64,000 bases of DNA from an uncultured Psychromonas sp. (lineage in GTDB: Bacteria > Pseudomonadota > Gammaproteobacteria > Enterobacterales > Psychromonadaceae), in the NCBI RefSeq assembly GCF_947489755.1, contig NZ_CANLFB010000020.1, positions 1-64,000 of the forward strand, given 5' to 3'. Under the pieces are notes generated by a model that was given only the letters and a program-made list of their open reading frames with translations, was not told the origin of the DNA and made no database searches. The translations under genes were made by a program, and so were the position numbers. Shown piece after piece: positions 18,701 through 27,901 of this stretch (its first letter is position 1; the number at the start of each line of letters is the position of its first letter).

Positions 18701-19140
18701 ATTTCCATGGCTGCCATTCCAATATAATGCATTGCACCGATCCCTGAACCCACTAGTATTCCTCCAAACACTAATTGACGACTCTTTATTTCTTTACGAG
18801 TTATTAAATTCAGTGTCACCCAAGATGCTGCGATAGAAGGGAGAACAGAGATAAGAGTCGTATCTATTTGATAAGTTATATTGGTACAAAGGTCGAGTGC
18901 TAACATGCCAAGGAAATGCATTGACCAAACACCGCCACCTAAAACGAGACTACCAATCATAAGAGAGATCTTTTTACGCAGAGGTGCTGCATCTTGTGCT
19001 TGATGTGCAACTTGAAACCCCATAAAAGAAGCAAGGATAGCAATAGATATTGATAATAAGATAAGCCATGGATTGTACTTTGAGAGTACAAATAAGCTTG
19101 ATTCATTATAATTAAAAATATCTAGGATCTGTTCTAACAT
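15799..19140 (-). CDS. MHYT-PAS-PAS hybrid sensor histidine kinase with receiver and Hpt domains
   Basis: 1113 residues. The N-terminal membrane region (about 1-258) is an MHYT sensor with motifs MHFLGM (74), MHYIGM (138) and MHYIGM (207). These are proposed in the family to bind copper and sense O2, CO or NO. Two PAS domains follow (about 270-390 and 400-520). HisKA has phospho-accepting His547 in MSHEIRTP. The ATPase domain has N-, G1- and G2-type boxes (SDTGIGM, GGTGLG). The receiver has Asp830 in VLMDIQMPVMDG. A C-terminal Hpt domain contains His970 in STAHKYKGAAGN. A complete phosphorelay in one protein, probably signalling to the HD-GYP regulator encoded 5 bp downstream. Confidence 0.95.
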   Translation of the reverse strand: MLEQILDIFNYNESSLFVLSKYNPWLILLSISIAILASFMGFQVAHQAQDAAPLRKKISLMIGSLVLGGGVWSMHFLGMLALDLCTNITYQIDTTLISVLPSIAASWVTLNLITRKEIKSRQLVFGGILVGSGIGAMHYIGMAAMEMAPLLRYDPFMFITSILVAIVLAILALWISFGLDKHNTPRFNKNIKIAISSCVMGAAIAGMHYIGMIAARFVLPPGMELSEQTGEISTILALIVTGITVVVIFIVLGANIIFRHKDISTKAMNNERRLIATMNTAIDGIITIDSKGIIISVNKAVSTLLGWQSEELVGNNVKMIVPVPYQNGHDQFIDNYLQTREAKIIGEDREVEALAKDHEKIPVRLGIGHIELNNQHMFIAFISDLRERKAMESSLRNKEAKIRSLVANIPGIAYRHLDTPGWPSVFINDEVEKMLGYPAEDFLLPNAKRTIADFVHPEDMQIILDTDLYHPDGYQLELRIIDRYKNIKWILGYGRAVQGDKPDERYFDGFIMDISDRKKMESALISAKEKAEQAATTRAAFLANMSHEIRTPMNAIIGFSDILLDEELNNNQRKQLNTINQSAKSLLHILNDVLDSAKLDKGKFQLEYRDFYLVEEVDSVVSTLWLQAQHKGLQINLNIDKDAQCFYNGVPDRLRQVLTNIIGNSVKFTEAGSVTIDIKNTQLGFLHFAISDTGIGMTQAQLDSVFEPFAQADESMSRRFGGTGLGTTISKQLIELMGGTISATSEKDKGSTFEFSIPLKLAKVPAKSKLKEIYTELPQLSILIVDDIEQNIDLMSLILKRNDHSFAVARNGEQALHKMENERFDIVLMDIQMPVMDGLTASKKRREYEVENGLPRLPIIALTASVLPQDRKSAEESGMDGFANKPIDLRQLLNEIARVLTLNKAIVDINENKPTQQVSIDIEKGIDLWGSKTTLFSEIVQFLSQSKTNILALPQLIKNAEWELIESTAHKYKGAAGNLALNRLMLALTSLEDASRKHKEKEALASLERIEFEINSITECTKKMSTRTYQEVKLENTSHEALLETLLKLKVSVENNEFDDEQLDILHAVHSNYNKDIESIITACNDFDFELALNHIKVLIQSLKPSIQISVNE

Positions 19141-19673
19141 ATATTAAGTACCGCTATTAAATTAAAAGACATTTTGTTTTTTATAAAAAGGATAAGTTAT
19201 TTATGCAAATGTCATTAAATAGCAGATCGATATTATTGATGAAAATAAGTGTTTATTATAAATACGTAAAAAGAGGTATTGTTGGCTCATATTTTTTACT
19301 AAGAACTTGTTTTTTATTATTTGAATTGAGTTCCATTTTATTACTATCGGCGATTTTTCAATAAAGTTGAACTTTATCGAACAATTTTGATATATTTTTA
19401 TGGTTTATGATGAAATTATTACCTATGTTTGTTGTCGTTGTTTTTTTAAAAAAAATAATCCCATGACGAGAGGACTGTAGTAGTGGTTTGCTTATTAAGC
19501 AAAAATTCAAAATAGGAATTGGCAGTATTTAATGCTGGTATGAGTTATTGGCGCTAGGCTGGTAGTGTTGCCGTATTACAGTGATGATACAAAGGAAATG
19601 TCTAAACATAGGAAGGTGAAATAAGCAGGAAGCCACCAACAGCTAAGGTTAACTGTTGGTCTTAATTGACAGG
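19141..19673. other. Intergenic region between the hybrid kinase and trhO
   Basis: No confident gene. It contains a perfect odd palindrome ATAAAGTT-G-AACTTTAT at 19361-19377 and, on the plus strand, a possible 53-codon hydrophobic ORF (19203-19364, preceded by AAGGAT) that I do not call. A hairpin with 8-bp arms ACCAACAG / CTGTTGGT lies just past the trhO stop but lacks a T tract. Kinase promoter elements presumably lie near 19150-19250. Confidence 0.35.
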
Positions 19674-20654
19674 CTATACTTTTTCGCGTTGTTGTTCTTT
19701 TTGAGCTTGTTTTTTGGCTTTATTTTGTTCTAGTTGCGTTACCGCTTCCGAACCAATATGCGCTTGTCCGCGTTCAAGTGATAAACGGATTTGTTTTTCA
19801 CGTTCTAAGAAACGCTGTTTTTGCTCTTCAGAGATGCTGTCGTGACATTGATGGCAACTAACACCTTGCATGTACTTTTCTGACTTCTTATCTTCTTCCG
19901 TAATAGGTAAACGACAGCCATGGCATTGGTCGTATTGACCTTTTTCTAATTGGTGATTAACGGATACGCGATTATCAAAAACAAAACACTCGCCTTTCCA
20001 CATCGTTTCTTCTTCAGGTACTTCTTCAAGGTACTTAAGCACGCCACCTTCAAGATGATAAACTTCATCAAAACCTTGTTCTTTTAAGTAAGCGGTTGAT
20101 TTTTCACAACGAATACCTCCGGTACAAAACATAGCCACTTTTTTATGCTTTGCAGGGTCAAGATTTTCTTTTACGTAGGCTGGAAATTCACGAAAATTAG
20201 TTGTTTTTGGATCAACTGCATTTTCAAAAGTACCAATACTTATTTCGTAATCGTTACGTGTATCCACTAATAAAACCTCAGGGTCGCTGATTAAAGCATT
20301 CCAATCTTTTGGTTTTACATAAGTACCTACAACACGATTTGGGTCTATACCTTCGACACCCATCGTTACGATTTCTTTTTTCAGTTTTACCTTAGTACGG
20401 TAAAAAGGGTTTTCAGTATCAAACGAAAACTTTGCAGTTAGATCAGCTAAACGAGGATCAAACTTCAGCCAGTTGAGCACATTATCGATACCTTCTTGAT
20501 CGCCAGCAATCGTACCGTTGATACCTTCACTTGCTAACAACAAAGTGCCTTTAACTTGGTTTGCATTTAATATATTAAGTAGTGGGGTTTGGATCTCTTC
20601 GTAATTTGCTAGATCAACAAACCTATATAAAGCACAAACAACAGTATTTGACAT
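19674..20654 (-). CDS. trhO: tRNA uridine(34) hydroxylase, rhodanese family (YceA/TrhO)
   Basis: 326 residues. An N-terminal acylphosphatase-like domain is followed by a rhodanese domain (about 120-215) with active-site Cys177 in [12 protein letters not shown] cysteine-rich tail carries CHGCRLP and CHQCHD, as in the YceA/TrhO family. TrhO hydroxylates U34 of certain tRNAs to 5-hydroxyuridine using O2. The function is family knowledge; the motif match is direct. Monocistronic, with its 5' region in the 624 bp shared with the divergent AraC-type gene. Confidence 0.92.
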   Translation of the reverse strand: MSNTVVCALYRFVDLANYEEIQTPLLNILNANQVKGTLLLASEGINGTIAGDQEGIDNVLNWLKFDPRLADLTAKFSFDTENPFYRTKVKLKKEIVTMGVEGIDPNRVVGTYVKPKDWNALISDPEVLLVDTRNDYEISIGTFENAVDPKTTNFREFPAYVKENLDPAKHKKVAMFCTGGIRCEKSTAYLKEQGFDEVYHLEGGVLKYLEEVPEEETMWKGECFVFDNRVSVNHQLEKGQYDQCHGCRLPITEEDKKSEKYMQGVSCHQCHDSISEEQKQRFLEREKQIRLSLERGQAHIGSEAVTQLEQNKAKKQAQKEQQREKV

Positions 20655-21278
20655 GTTTTTTTCCTCGTTCTACGATCTGAAACGTAAATTTAGCAAGGCA
20701 TTATACGAATAGAAATGCTATAAGCAATTTTTATCTTGTTTTTATCCTATCAATCAACGTGTCTAGAAGCCTTGAGATTACTAGCTTCTTTGGATTAACG
20801 TTTGAAACGTAACATGTTTTAAGATAACTCCTTACCGTACTAACCCCTTTTTTTGTGATGATATATTTTCAAGTATTTCATGTTATTTCTTCTTATTTAA
20901 GTGAATCAATCGACGCACTGTTGATTCTTTTAAACAGTCACTCGTGCGTTATTAGTCTAACGATAAGTTTTTGGCGATATTAATTAAAAAGATAAGTGCT
21001 TCTATTTTGTAGCCACTCTTTAATGATCAAGCTAAATAACACTTTTCTATTATTGTCTAATACCTTGTTTTTATTTGATATTAATAACTATTTTCAACTG
21101 CAGGTATTTTAAACGATCAAGATGACAAAAATGAAAGTTAATGGTCAACTTTAAATAAAATTACCCTTTTTGAGGTATTAATCGATAGAGGATTAACAAT
21201 TAATGTTTATACTGCTTTAGCGCTTAATACGCTTTTGACTTAAAAGTAAATTCTGATTCATCAACATGGAGGGGTAAA
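20655..21278. other. Divergent intergenic region trhO / AraC-type regulator
   Basis: 624 bp without a recognisable gene. The element TGAAACGTAA occurs twice (near 20680 and 20810), and a 7-bp inverted repeat GAATCAA / TTGATTC lies near 20905-20930. No convincing promoter or known operator could be assigned. The regulator start is preceded by GGAGGGG. Confidence 0.3.
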
Positions 21279-22295
21279 ATGCCAACACGATTACATTTGA
21301 TTAGAGCAAGTCACCTAAGCCCTGTTATTCAGTATATGCAAACTTTATCGATGCCAGTAGAGTCTTTGCTTGAGCAAGCAGAGTTAAGTATGGATTTATT
21401 AAGAAAGCCTAACCAGTTAATTCTAGAAAATAAAGTTTGGCATTTTTTAGAACTTGCCGCTGAGTTCAATAATACGCCGCACTTAGCGACCTCTTTAACA
21501 GAGCAGAGCCATTTTTCACAATATGGTGAATTTACCGAGCAACTGTTACAAGCAGACAATCTTTATCAGGCTTTACAGTTTTTAATTAAAGAAATTAGCT
21601 TACACCATAATAATAACTATTTTTGGCTCAAAGAAAGTGAACAGTGCATTTGGATTTGTCGTCCTCAACATCCTTATGTTAAAGATAATCAATGGCAAGT
21701 TGAACAGCATGTAATGATTTTGCTTTGCATGTTAATTGAACATTATGCTGGTCCCGGCTGGAGCCCTAAGCAAGTAAAGCTACAAGATAATCAAGCAATG
21801 GGAATAGAACAATCCCGTTTTTTTAAAAACGCTGAGATTACATTAGGGCAACCCTATTCTGCTATTGCAATTGATCATAGCCTCTTAAAGGAACGCTCAT
21901 TAGAAACCACGCTTTCTAAGCCGTCTGATCTTGAATATATTCCAGACTCTTTTGTACAAGGTTTTAAGCTGCTCCTAAGACAAAATTATTTTGGGCAAGG
22001 GTGGTTAGCTGAAAATATAGCGTCTATTTTAAATACGAGTGTCCGTACTCTAAAAAGAAAACTACATGCTCAAGGCACTTCATTACGAAAGGTGTTCGAT
22101 GAAGTACGTTTTCAGCAAGCATGTGATTTAATTGAACAAGATATACATGATTATGAAGTATTAGCTGAAAAGCTTTCTTATACCCATGCCAATAATTTTG
22201 TACGTGCTTTTAAACGCTGGAGTGGGATCACGCCAAGAGAATATATACGCTTGCGAAATATAGAGTTATTGAAAAAGAATAATGTGGAATGGTGA
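21279..22295 (+). CDS. AraC-family transcriptional regulator
   Basis: 338 residues in the OruR/ArgR-like AraC group. The N-terminal domain (about 1-200) is of the arabinose-binding-domain type seen in long AraC regulators. The C-terminal HTH domain (about 235-330) includes LNTSVRTLKRKLHAQGTSL and the second-helix signature SYTHANNFVRAFKRWSGITP. A strong GGAGG precedes the ATG. A lipocalin gene starts 68 bp downstream and could be a target. Ligand unknown. Confidence 0.88.
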   Translation: MPTRLHLIRASHLSPVIQYMQTLSMPVESLLEQAELSMDLLRKPNQLILENKVWHFLELAAEFNNTPHLATSLTEQSHFSQYGEFTEQLLQADNLYQALQFLIKEISLHHNNNYFWLKESEQCIWICRPQHPYVKDNQWQVEQHVMILLCMLIEHYAGPGWSPKQVKLQDNQAMGIEQSRFFKNAEITLGQPYSAIAIDHSLLKERSLETTLSKPSDLEYIPDSFVQGFKLLLRQNYFGQGWLAENIASILNTSVRTLKRKLHAQGTSLRKVFDEVRFQQACDLIEQDIHDYEVLAEKLSYTHANNFVRAFKRWSGITPREYIRLRNIELLKKNNVEW

Positions 22296-22363
22296 GCTTT
22301 ATCTGGGGTTAATACGTACTAAGCTATATAAATCTATGATGGCTTAATTATTAGAGGCAAAAA

Positions 22364-22903
22364 ATGAAATTCTTATTATTAATAGCAGCAATTTTATTAC
22401 AAACAGCTTGTACAGGCGTTCCCGATGGTATGACAGCCGTTAAGAATTTTGACAGTGAACGTTATTTAGGGACTTGGTTTGAAATAGCACGTTTGGACCA
22501 CTCTTTTGAGCGTGGGCTAGATCAAGTCTCTGCAACTTATTCTATGCGCGATGATGGCGGTATTAAAGTAGTCAACAAAGGCTACTCTGCTGAAGATAAG
22601 GAGTGGCAAGAGGCCGTTGGTAAAGCTTATTTTGTAGATGATGAAAATACAGGACATTTAAAAGTGTCTTTCTTTGGCCCATTTTATGGCTCGTATATTG
22701 TTTTTAAATTGGACCAAGTTGATTACCAATATGCATTTATTAGTAGTTATAACCACGAATATCTATGGTTGTTATCTCGTACGCCACAGGTAAGTGATGA
22801 AGTGAAGCAAGACTTTATTGATACAGCAGCTAAATATGGCTTTGAAACTGAGCAGCTTATTTTTGTCGATCAAACTCTTAACAAAGAATCAGTTGCCCAA
22901 TAA
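22364..22903 (+). CDS. blc: Outer-membrane lipoprotein lipocalin (Blc family)
   Basis: 179 residues. The signal peptide is short and hydrophobic (1-15) with a lipobox-like LLQTAC making Cys16 the probable lipidated residue; Gln at -3 is not ideal. The lipocalin motif YLGTWFEIARLDHSFERG is at about 34-51. The barrel continues with YSMRDDGGIKVVNKGY and the C-terminal LWLLSRTP. Blc proteins bind fatty acids and lysophospholipids in the periplasm at the outer membrane. Its end is convergent with the HAD gene, 11 bp away. Confidence 0.9.
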   Translation: MKFLLLIAAILLQTACTGVPDGMTAVKNFDSERYLGTWFEIARLDHSFERGLDQVSATYSMRDDGGIKVVNKGYSAEDKEWQEAVGKAYFVDDENTGHLKVSFFGPFYGSYIVFKLDQVDYQYAFISSYNHEYLWLLSRTPQVSDEVKQDFIDTAAKYGFETEQLIFVDQTLNKESVAQ

Positions 22904-22914
22904 GTTTCTAATCG

Positions 22915-23583
22915 TTAACCGATGTTTAGTTTCTGTTGTTTAAGTTGCGTTAAAACGGCATTAAGCGATGGTTCAATATGATGGCCTAAGGCAATAACCT
23001 CCTGATCTGGTATGACTAGGTCAGGGACTTGGTAAACTTGCATTTTTGCTGCTAGCGCGGATAAAACACCATTACTTGAGTCTTCAAAAGCTAAGCATTG
23101 CTCTGCTGGAATATTTAAACGTTTTGCTGCTAACAAAAAAATCTCAGGGTGTGGTTTGCCATGAGTGACTTCGCAACCACTACTAATATGTTCAAAATAA
23201 TGGTCTATTTTCGCCAACCTGAGCTTAGTCGCTGCTAATTTATTGTGTGTTGAAGTTGCAACAGCTACCGGAATATTGTGTGCTTTAAACCATTCTAATA
23301 AATCAATGACGCCAGATTTTACAGGGATAGCTTGATTCTCTACGATGGGCCAATAACCATCCATCCAAGCTTTACGTAAAGGGGCATACTCAATGTACTG
23401 TGCATAATGAGACATAATTGCTTCTTCAATCCCTTTGGCATTACGACCAATGATTTTCAAATAAGCACTTTTAACAAAAGGCAGTGATAGTTTTACACAA
23501 GCTTGTTCGAAAGCTTGCATACAAACACGTTCGGTATCTAGTAGTAGGCCATCCATATCAAAAATAGCAGCTTGGTAGGACAT
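22915..23583 (-). CDS. HAD-superfamily phosphatase (beta-phosphoglucomutase-like)
   Basis: About 222 residues from the ATG at 23583, which has a GAGAG site; an in-frame TTG at 23598 is less likely. HAD motif I is FDMDGLLLDTE, motif II lies in ATSTHNK, and motif III/IV in HGKPHPEIF and CLAFEDSSNGV. The four-helix cap sits between motifs I and II as in beta-phosphoglucomutase and sugar-phosphate phosphatases. Exact substrate cannot be read from sequence. Confidence 0.88.
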   Translation of the reverse strand: MSYQAAIFDMDGLLLDTERVCMQAFEQACVKLSLPFVKSAYLKIIGRNAKGIEEAIMSHYAQYIEYAPLRKAWMDGYWPIVENQAIPVKSGVIDLLEWFKAHNIPVAVATSTHNKLAATKLRLAKIDHYFEHISSGCEVTHGKPHPEIFLLAAKRLNIPAEQCLAFEDSSNGVLSALAAKMQVYQVPDLVIPDQEVIALGHHIEPSLNAVLTQLKQQKLNIG

Positions 23584-23670
23584 AAAACTCTCAATCAATA
23601 ATTAACATTGCTCGCTAGTGTACCTACATTTTATGATCTATAAAGTGAGTGTTAATAATGACATTTACTT

Positions 23671-24540
23671 TTAAGCTGTCTTGCGTTTTTTAAGGTTAAT
23701 AAAGCCAATTAAAATGCCACTGATCACACATACGCTGGCAATGAACTTAATCATTCCAACTTCTTCTTGGTAGAACAATACCCCACCTAATAAACCAAAA
23801 ATAGGCACGAGCAAGGTCAAAGGCGCAACAGTCGTTAATGGATAACTGACTAATAGTCGATTCCAAATCCAATAACCTAATAACGTCACTGGATAAGCTT
23901 GGAATAACACCGAGAAAATAACGCGTTCATTAAGCTGTGTTGATAATTGTATGAAAGCATCACTCCCTGATTGCAAGTAGACGATTAAGAAAAGAGGAAT
24001 AGGCGCAAAAGCCATGGCCCATAAACTAAATGCAAAGACCTGTTTTGTGCCTGCTTTTTTGATGGTAATACTCGCTAAACTCCACGATATAGCTGCGAAT
24101 AAAATTAGCATGAGTCCTAATTGCGTTACTGAACCATCTGTTACGGTTAAACTTAATAATAAACCTGCTAAAGCAATACCACTGCCAATCACTTTATTGA
24201 GAGGAAGCGGCTCTTTTAATAAAAAATACCCTAAGAATAAACCAAATACCACATTCATTTGTAATAGAACGGAAGCCATACCTGCACTTAACCCTGCTTG
24301 GATAGACCAGGTTGCCATACCCCAAATACCAATCGCAAATAACCAGCCATAAATGATCAGGTAGTACCATGAGACCTCTGGTTTTTTGACAAAAAATATA
24401 GCGGGGAGTGTTGCTAAAGTGAACCTGAGTGCCGTTAATAACAAAGGATCAATTTCGTTTACACCTAATTTGATCACTGAGAAATTTAATCCCCAGACAA
24501 TCATGACTAAAATACCGAGTATCAAATCGTTCTTTTTCAT
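23671..24540 (-). CDS. EamA/DMT-family transporter
   Basis: 289 residues with ten membrane segments formed by two EamA repeats, the first starting at VWGLNFSVIKLGV. Inner-membrane exporter of small metabolites, often amino acids. It is divergent from the MocR-type regulator gene with about 106 bp between them; MocR regulators commonly control a neighbouring DMT transporter. A basic C-terminus KKRKTA fits the positive-inside rule. Substrate unknown. Confidence 0.88.
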   Translation of the reverse strand: MKKNDLILGILVMIVWGLNFSVIKLGVNEIDPLLLTALRFTLATLPAIFFVKKPEVSWYYLIIYGWLFAIGIWGMATWSIQAGLSAGMASVLLQMNVVFGLFLGYFLLKEPLPLNKVIGSGIALAGLLLSLTVTDGSVTQLGLMLILFAAISWSLASITIKKAGTKQVFAFSLWAMAFAPIPLFLIVYLQSGSDAFIQLSTQLNERVIFSVLFQAYPVTLLGYWIWNRLLVSYPLTTVAPLTLLVPIFGLLGGVLFYQEEVGMIKFIASVCVISGILIGFINLKKRKTA

Positions 24541-24646
24541 TATTGATCCTTTAATTTACATAATGTGTGCTTGCGCTTATCAGTATTATCAAACAAACTA
24601 AAAAAGATAACAGATACAAAAAATATAAAATTAAGCGGTACAATTT

Positions 24647-26056
24647 ATGCGTTATAAACAATTAGCTAAACAATGTGTGCAACAGATTGAATCTGGGCAA
24701 CTCGCTGTAAACAGTAAAATGCCTTCGTTGCGTAATTTTAAACAATTACATAATGTCAGCATGACAACGGCTTTAAATTGCTATCAATATTTAGAGGCTT
24801 TGGGGTGGTTACTCGCAAAGCCACAGTCAGGCTATTACGTCGCTAAAAAATCATTGTTAGTGGAAAAACCGCAAACCCCCACTTTTATTCGCTTTCAAAG
24901 TGCTATTACACAGCCGCAATTACCTGCTTTGTATAATCCGTTTATTGACCCCTGTCCATTTGGTATTGCACGTTATGATCCTGATTTAATGCCTGTGGAT
25001 AAACTACAACAAAGCTTTCGGCGAGCAATGAAACAACAAGGCAATCAACTTAGTCATTACCCCGCGCCTCAAGGAGAAATGATATTACGCGATAACTTGA
25101 GTGAGCATTTTAAGACGGTTGATTTTCACTTCTCTGCTGCCGACTGTGTGATCACTCATGGTTGTTTAGATGCCATTAGAACAGCCATAGAAATCACAAC
25201 TGAAGTCGGTGATGCTATCGCTATTAGTTCGCCGTGTTTTTCTGGTTTATTAGAGTTATTAGGTGTGATGGGGCGACGTGTGGTTGAGATCCCGTCGGTT
25301 GTAGAGGGGATTGACCTTGAACAATTACAAAAACAGATGCAATTAGGGACGATAAAAGCAGGTTTATTTTGTACTTCACACATGAACCCACAAGGTACTT
25401 CAATGAGTTCGCTGCAAAAGCAAAAGCTTGTTGAGTTAGCGACTCAGTATAAAATTCCTATTATCGAAGACGATGTTTATCTTGAGTTAGGCTATGAGAA
25501 GGTCATACCATTACCGGCAAAACATTGGGATCGAGAAGGTTACATCTTATGGTGTGGTTCTATTTCTAAAACCATTGCGGCAGGTTATCGTTTAGGTTGG
25601 TGTTTACCTGGTCGTTATTTACAAGCTTATTTACAACAACGTTTATTTGCGAATCAAGGTGTAACATCACCATTACAGCTTGCTATTGCTGATTTTATCC
25701 AACGTGGTGATTATATCAATCACCTTAAAAAAGTACGCTTACATTTATATCAACAAACATTACAATTCATTGATTATTTACAACAACATTTACCCATTAA
25801 CAGTAAAATTAGCCAACCTGCTGGTGGTTTTGTTTTATGGGTTGAGGTGGCTGATCTTAATACGGTTAAATTAAGAGATCTTGGTATACAAAAGAAACTA
25901 GATATACGCGTGGGTGATAGCTTTAGTACGTTAGGCTTGTATCCACATTGTTTTAGATTGAATATTGGTTTTAGTATAACTGCTGCAGAGGTTAAATTAC
26001 AATTAAGCCATTTAATGAAATTAGTTAAAATTTGTTCAGAGGATACAATATGTTAG
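24647..26056 (+). CDS. MocR-type regulator (GntR HTH fused to aminotransferase fold)
   Basis: 469 residues. The N-terminal winged helix (about 1-70) has the GntR pattern MPSLRNFKQLHNVSMTTAL. The remainder is a fold-type I aminotransferase-like domain with the PLP-lysine segment CGSISKTIAAGYRLGW (Lys near 305) and an Asn/Asp/Tyr cofactor-binding set. MocR proteins sense PLP or amino-compound adducts and usually regulate an adjacent gene, here probably the divergent EamA transporter. The stop overlaps the start of the DUF3820 gene by seven bases. Confidence 0.9.
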   Translation: MRYKQLAKQCVQQIESGQLAVNSKMPSLRNFKQLHNVSMTTALNCYQYLEALGWLLAKPQSGYYVAKKSLLVEKPQTPTFIRFQSAITQPQLPALYNPFIDPCPFGIARYDPDLMPVDKLQQSFRRAMKQQGNQLSHYPAPQGEMILRDNLSEHFKTVDFHFSAADCVITHGCLDAIRTAIEITTEVGDAIAISSPCFSGLLELLGVMGRRVVEIPSVVEGIDLEQLQKQMQLGTIKAGLFCTSHMNPQGTSMSSLQKQKLVELATQYKIPIIEDDVYLELGYEKVIPLPAKHWDREGYILWCGSISKTIAAGYRLGWCLPGRYLQAYLQQRLFANQGVTSPLQLAIADFIQRGDYINHLKKVRLHLYQQTLQFIDYLQQHLPINSKISQPAGGFVLWVEVADLNTVKLRDLGIQKKLDIRVGDSFSTLGLYPHCFRLNIGFSITAAEVKLQLSHLMKLVKICSEDTIC

Positions 26057-26271
26057 ACAACCCTAAAGCCCTTAGTGATGCGATTAACCAAACGATGCCA
26101 TTTGGCAAATACGCAGGTCGAAAGCTGATCCATTTACCTGAACCTTATTTAGTCTGGTTTCATGGTAAAGGTTTTCCTGAAGGTAAGCTAGGCGAGCAGT
26201 TAGCATTGATGTATGAAGTTAAATTAAATGGGTTGGAGACAATGCTTGCACCATTAATTAAACCGTTTTAA
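26050..26271 (+). CDS. DUF3820 family small protein
   Basis: 73 residues from the ATG at 26050, which follows AGAGGA. It shows the DUF3820 pattern MPFGKYAGRKLIHLPEPYL then WFHGKGFPEGKLGEQL. Small cytoplasmic protein of unknown function. It overlaps the end of the MocR-type gene and is probably cotranscribed with it. Confidence 0.85.
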   Translation: MLDNPKALSDAINQTMPFGKYAGRKLIHLPEPYLVWFHGKGFPEGKLGEQLALMYEVKLNGLETMLAPLIKPF

Positions 26272-26601
26272 GTGGGCAAAATAAAAATAATAAAAAATGA
26301 TTAAAGGGAAAATGAAAGATTAGATGGTTTACTAGGTGTCGAACACTTGTTTATAGCACTAAGGATTAGGCTTACTTTAATATTGATTTTCTTTATGAAT
26401 AAGGTGTTTCTTATGAATAAAATCTTCTTTATAAATAATAGATGAACTTTAAAAAATTCATTACGTACTAATATCATAATGATAAGACATTACATCGTTT
26501 TATTCTGCCATAGCTACATTACATTCTATTAATGACATTATTTAACACTGAAATAGTGACCCAAAATAATAGTGACCAAAAAACAATAGGGATAAAAGAT
26601 C
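26272..26601. other. AT-rich intergenic region
   Basis: 330 bp with no gene or operator that I can support. A short near-repeat TTTCTTATGAATAA occurs around 26389-26418. The promoter of the DUF2860 gene presumably lies in the 3' half. Confidence 0.3.
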
Positions 26602-27594
26602 ATGTTAAAAGGAATAAGTTGTTTCACTGCAGGTGTTTTCATGAGCTGCTCTATTGTTGCTCAACCGTTAAGTAAAGAAGCGGGTTGGGAGTTCTCACTT
26701 AGTGTTAATGTTGGTTACAGCGGTGGAGAATCTCAATTTGATACGGACAGCGATAACGAGACCATTAATGATTTAAATAATAGTGGTCAATCTGAATATT
26801 CTGCATTGGCTTTTCCATTAGGACGAGTGCAGTACACATTAGATAGCCTTAAAACACAGTTCTTCTTAGGCAACAGCCGCGAACAAGTTTCAACGGCACA
26901 ATTTCAATATGAACTTGGTGTTGTTCATCAATTTAATAATGACAGTAAACTAACTTTTGCTGTTTTTCCTAAGTTATCAATATTAAATGAAACTTGGGAA
27001 GACCCTTTTTTAGTGGGCAGCGATCGACAAACTACCGATGAAAAAGTAGGCGGGGGGCGAATTGCTGTAGAGCGAATTTTTGGCAGTCCATTGACGTTAA
27101 AATATGCGATTGCCAGCAGCTGTATTGACGACGAACGCAGCGGACAAAGTCAATTAACCGATGCTGCTGAAATTGCCTCACTACAACGCGATAGTCTTTA
27201 TCAAAGAGTCGATATTGAGACCTTATTTCCAGTAGCAAAAGGCATATTGTTAAAACCTAACTTTCAATATACTCATCGAAATGCTGAAGGTAATGCAAAT
27301 AGCTATGATCAATATACTGCACAGTTATCTGTTTTGATTTTCCGTGATCGACATAGTTTGATTACCACTATTAATGTAGGGAGTCGTCAATATCAGGAAA
27401 TTAATCCTATTTTCAATGATAAACAAGATTTAAAGTCAGCGGGCATTTTTTCTATTTATAGTTACAAAAGCCCTTTTGACTGGGCGCGTTGGACTTGGAC
27501 TCTGATGGGTGGATATAGCGAAGAGAAGTCAGATATTAACTTTTACGATAGCAAAAGCTTTATTGTTTCTACAGGTTTGTTATATAAATTTTAA
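26602..27594 (+). CDS. DUF2860 outer-membrane beta-barrel-like protein
   Basis: 330 residues. The signal peptide (about 1-20) has a cleavage-like SIVAQ, then GWEFSLSVNVGYSGGESQF, the hallmark N-terminus of DUF2860. The rest alternates hydrophobic and polar residues in amphipathic strands and ends in a C-terminal aromatic, LLYKF, typical of outer-membrane barrels. Found in Vibrio and Psychromonas relatives; function not established. Monocistronic. Confidence 0.85.
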   Translation: MLKGISCFTAGVFMSCSIVAQPLSKEAGWEFSLSVNVGYSGGESQFDTDSDNETINDLNNSGQSEYSALAFPLGRVQYTLDSLKTQFFLGNSREQVSTAQFQYELGVVHQFNNDSKLTFAVFPKLSILNETWEDPFLVGSDRQTTDEKVGGGRIAVERIFGSPLTLKYAIASSCIDDERSGQSQLTDAAEIASLQRDSLYQRVDIETLFPVAKGILLKPNFQYTHRNAEGNANSYDQYTAQLSVLIFRDRHSLITTINVGSRQYQEINPIFNDKQDLKSAGIFSIYSYKSPFDWARWTWTLMGGYSEEKSDINFYDSKSFIVSTGLLYKF

Positions 27595-27901
27595 ATATTG
27601 TGTTTGTGATTGATTAATGAACGATTTTGTTTGTAAATCAGCAATTTTACAAATTATTTTGTTCTTTTTATGTGTAAATCATCATTGCAGTGTCATTTTT
27701 TATCTTGAAATTAAATGTGATTCAGATCACATAAAGGCCGTTAAAAGCAACCTAATCAAATTTAATCCTCTGTGAAATATCAATCGACTGGATTAGTCGC
27801 TGCTGATTTTGTTAGGGTATTGTGAGGAACTGTGATTAAGGAATGATTGTGTTCTTATTAATACTAATTATCACAAGGCTGTGTTTAGGAGTTTAATTTT
27901 T
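27595..27901 (+). promoter_or_regulatory. putP upstream region with a perfect CRP site
   Basis: At 27716-27731 the sequence TGTGA-TTCAGA-TCACA is a perfect CRP (cAMP receptor protein) palindrome, about 178 bp upstream of the putP ATG. No other structure is apparent in this 307-bp region. Catabolite control of proline uptake is inferred. Confidence 0.75.

Noticed and set aside
19632-19660. Hairpin downstream of trhO as a terminator
   Set aside because: 8-bp arms are present but no T tract follows on the minus strand.
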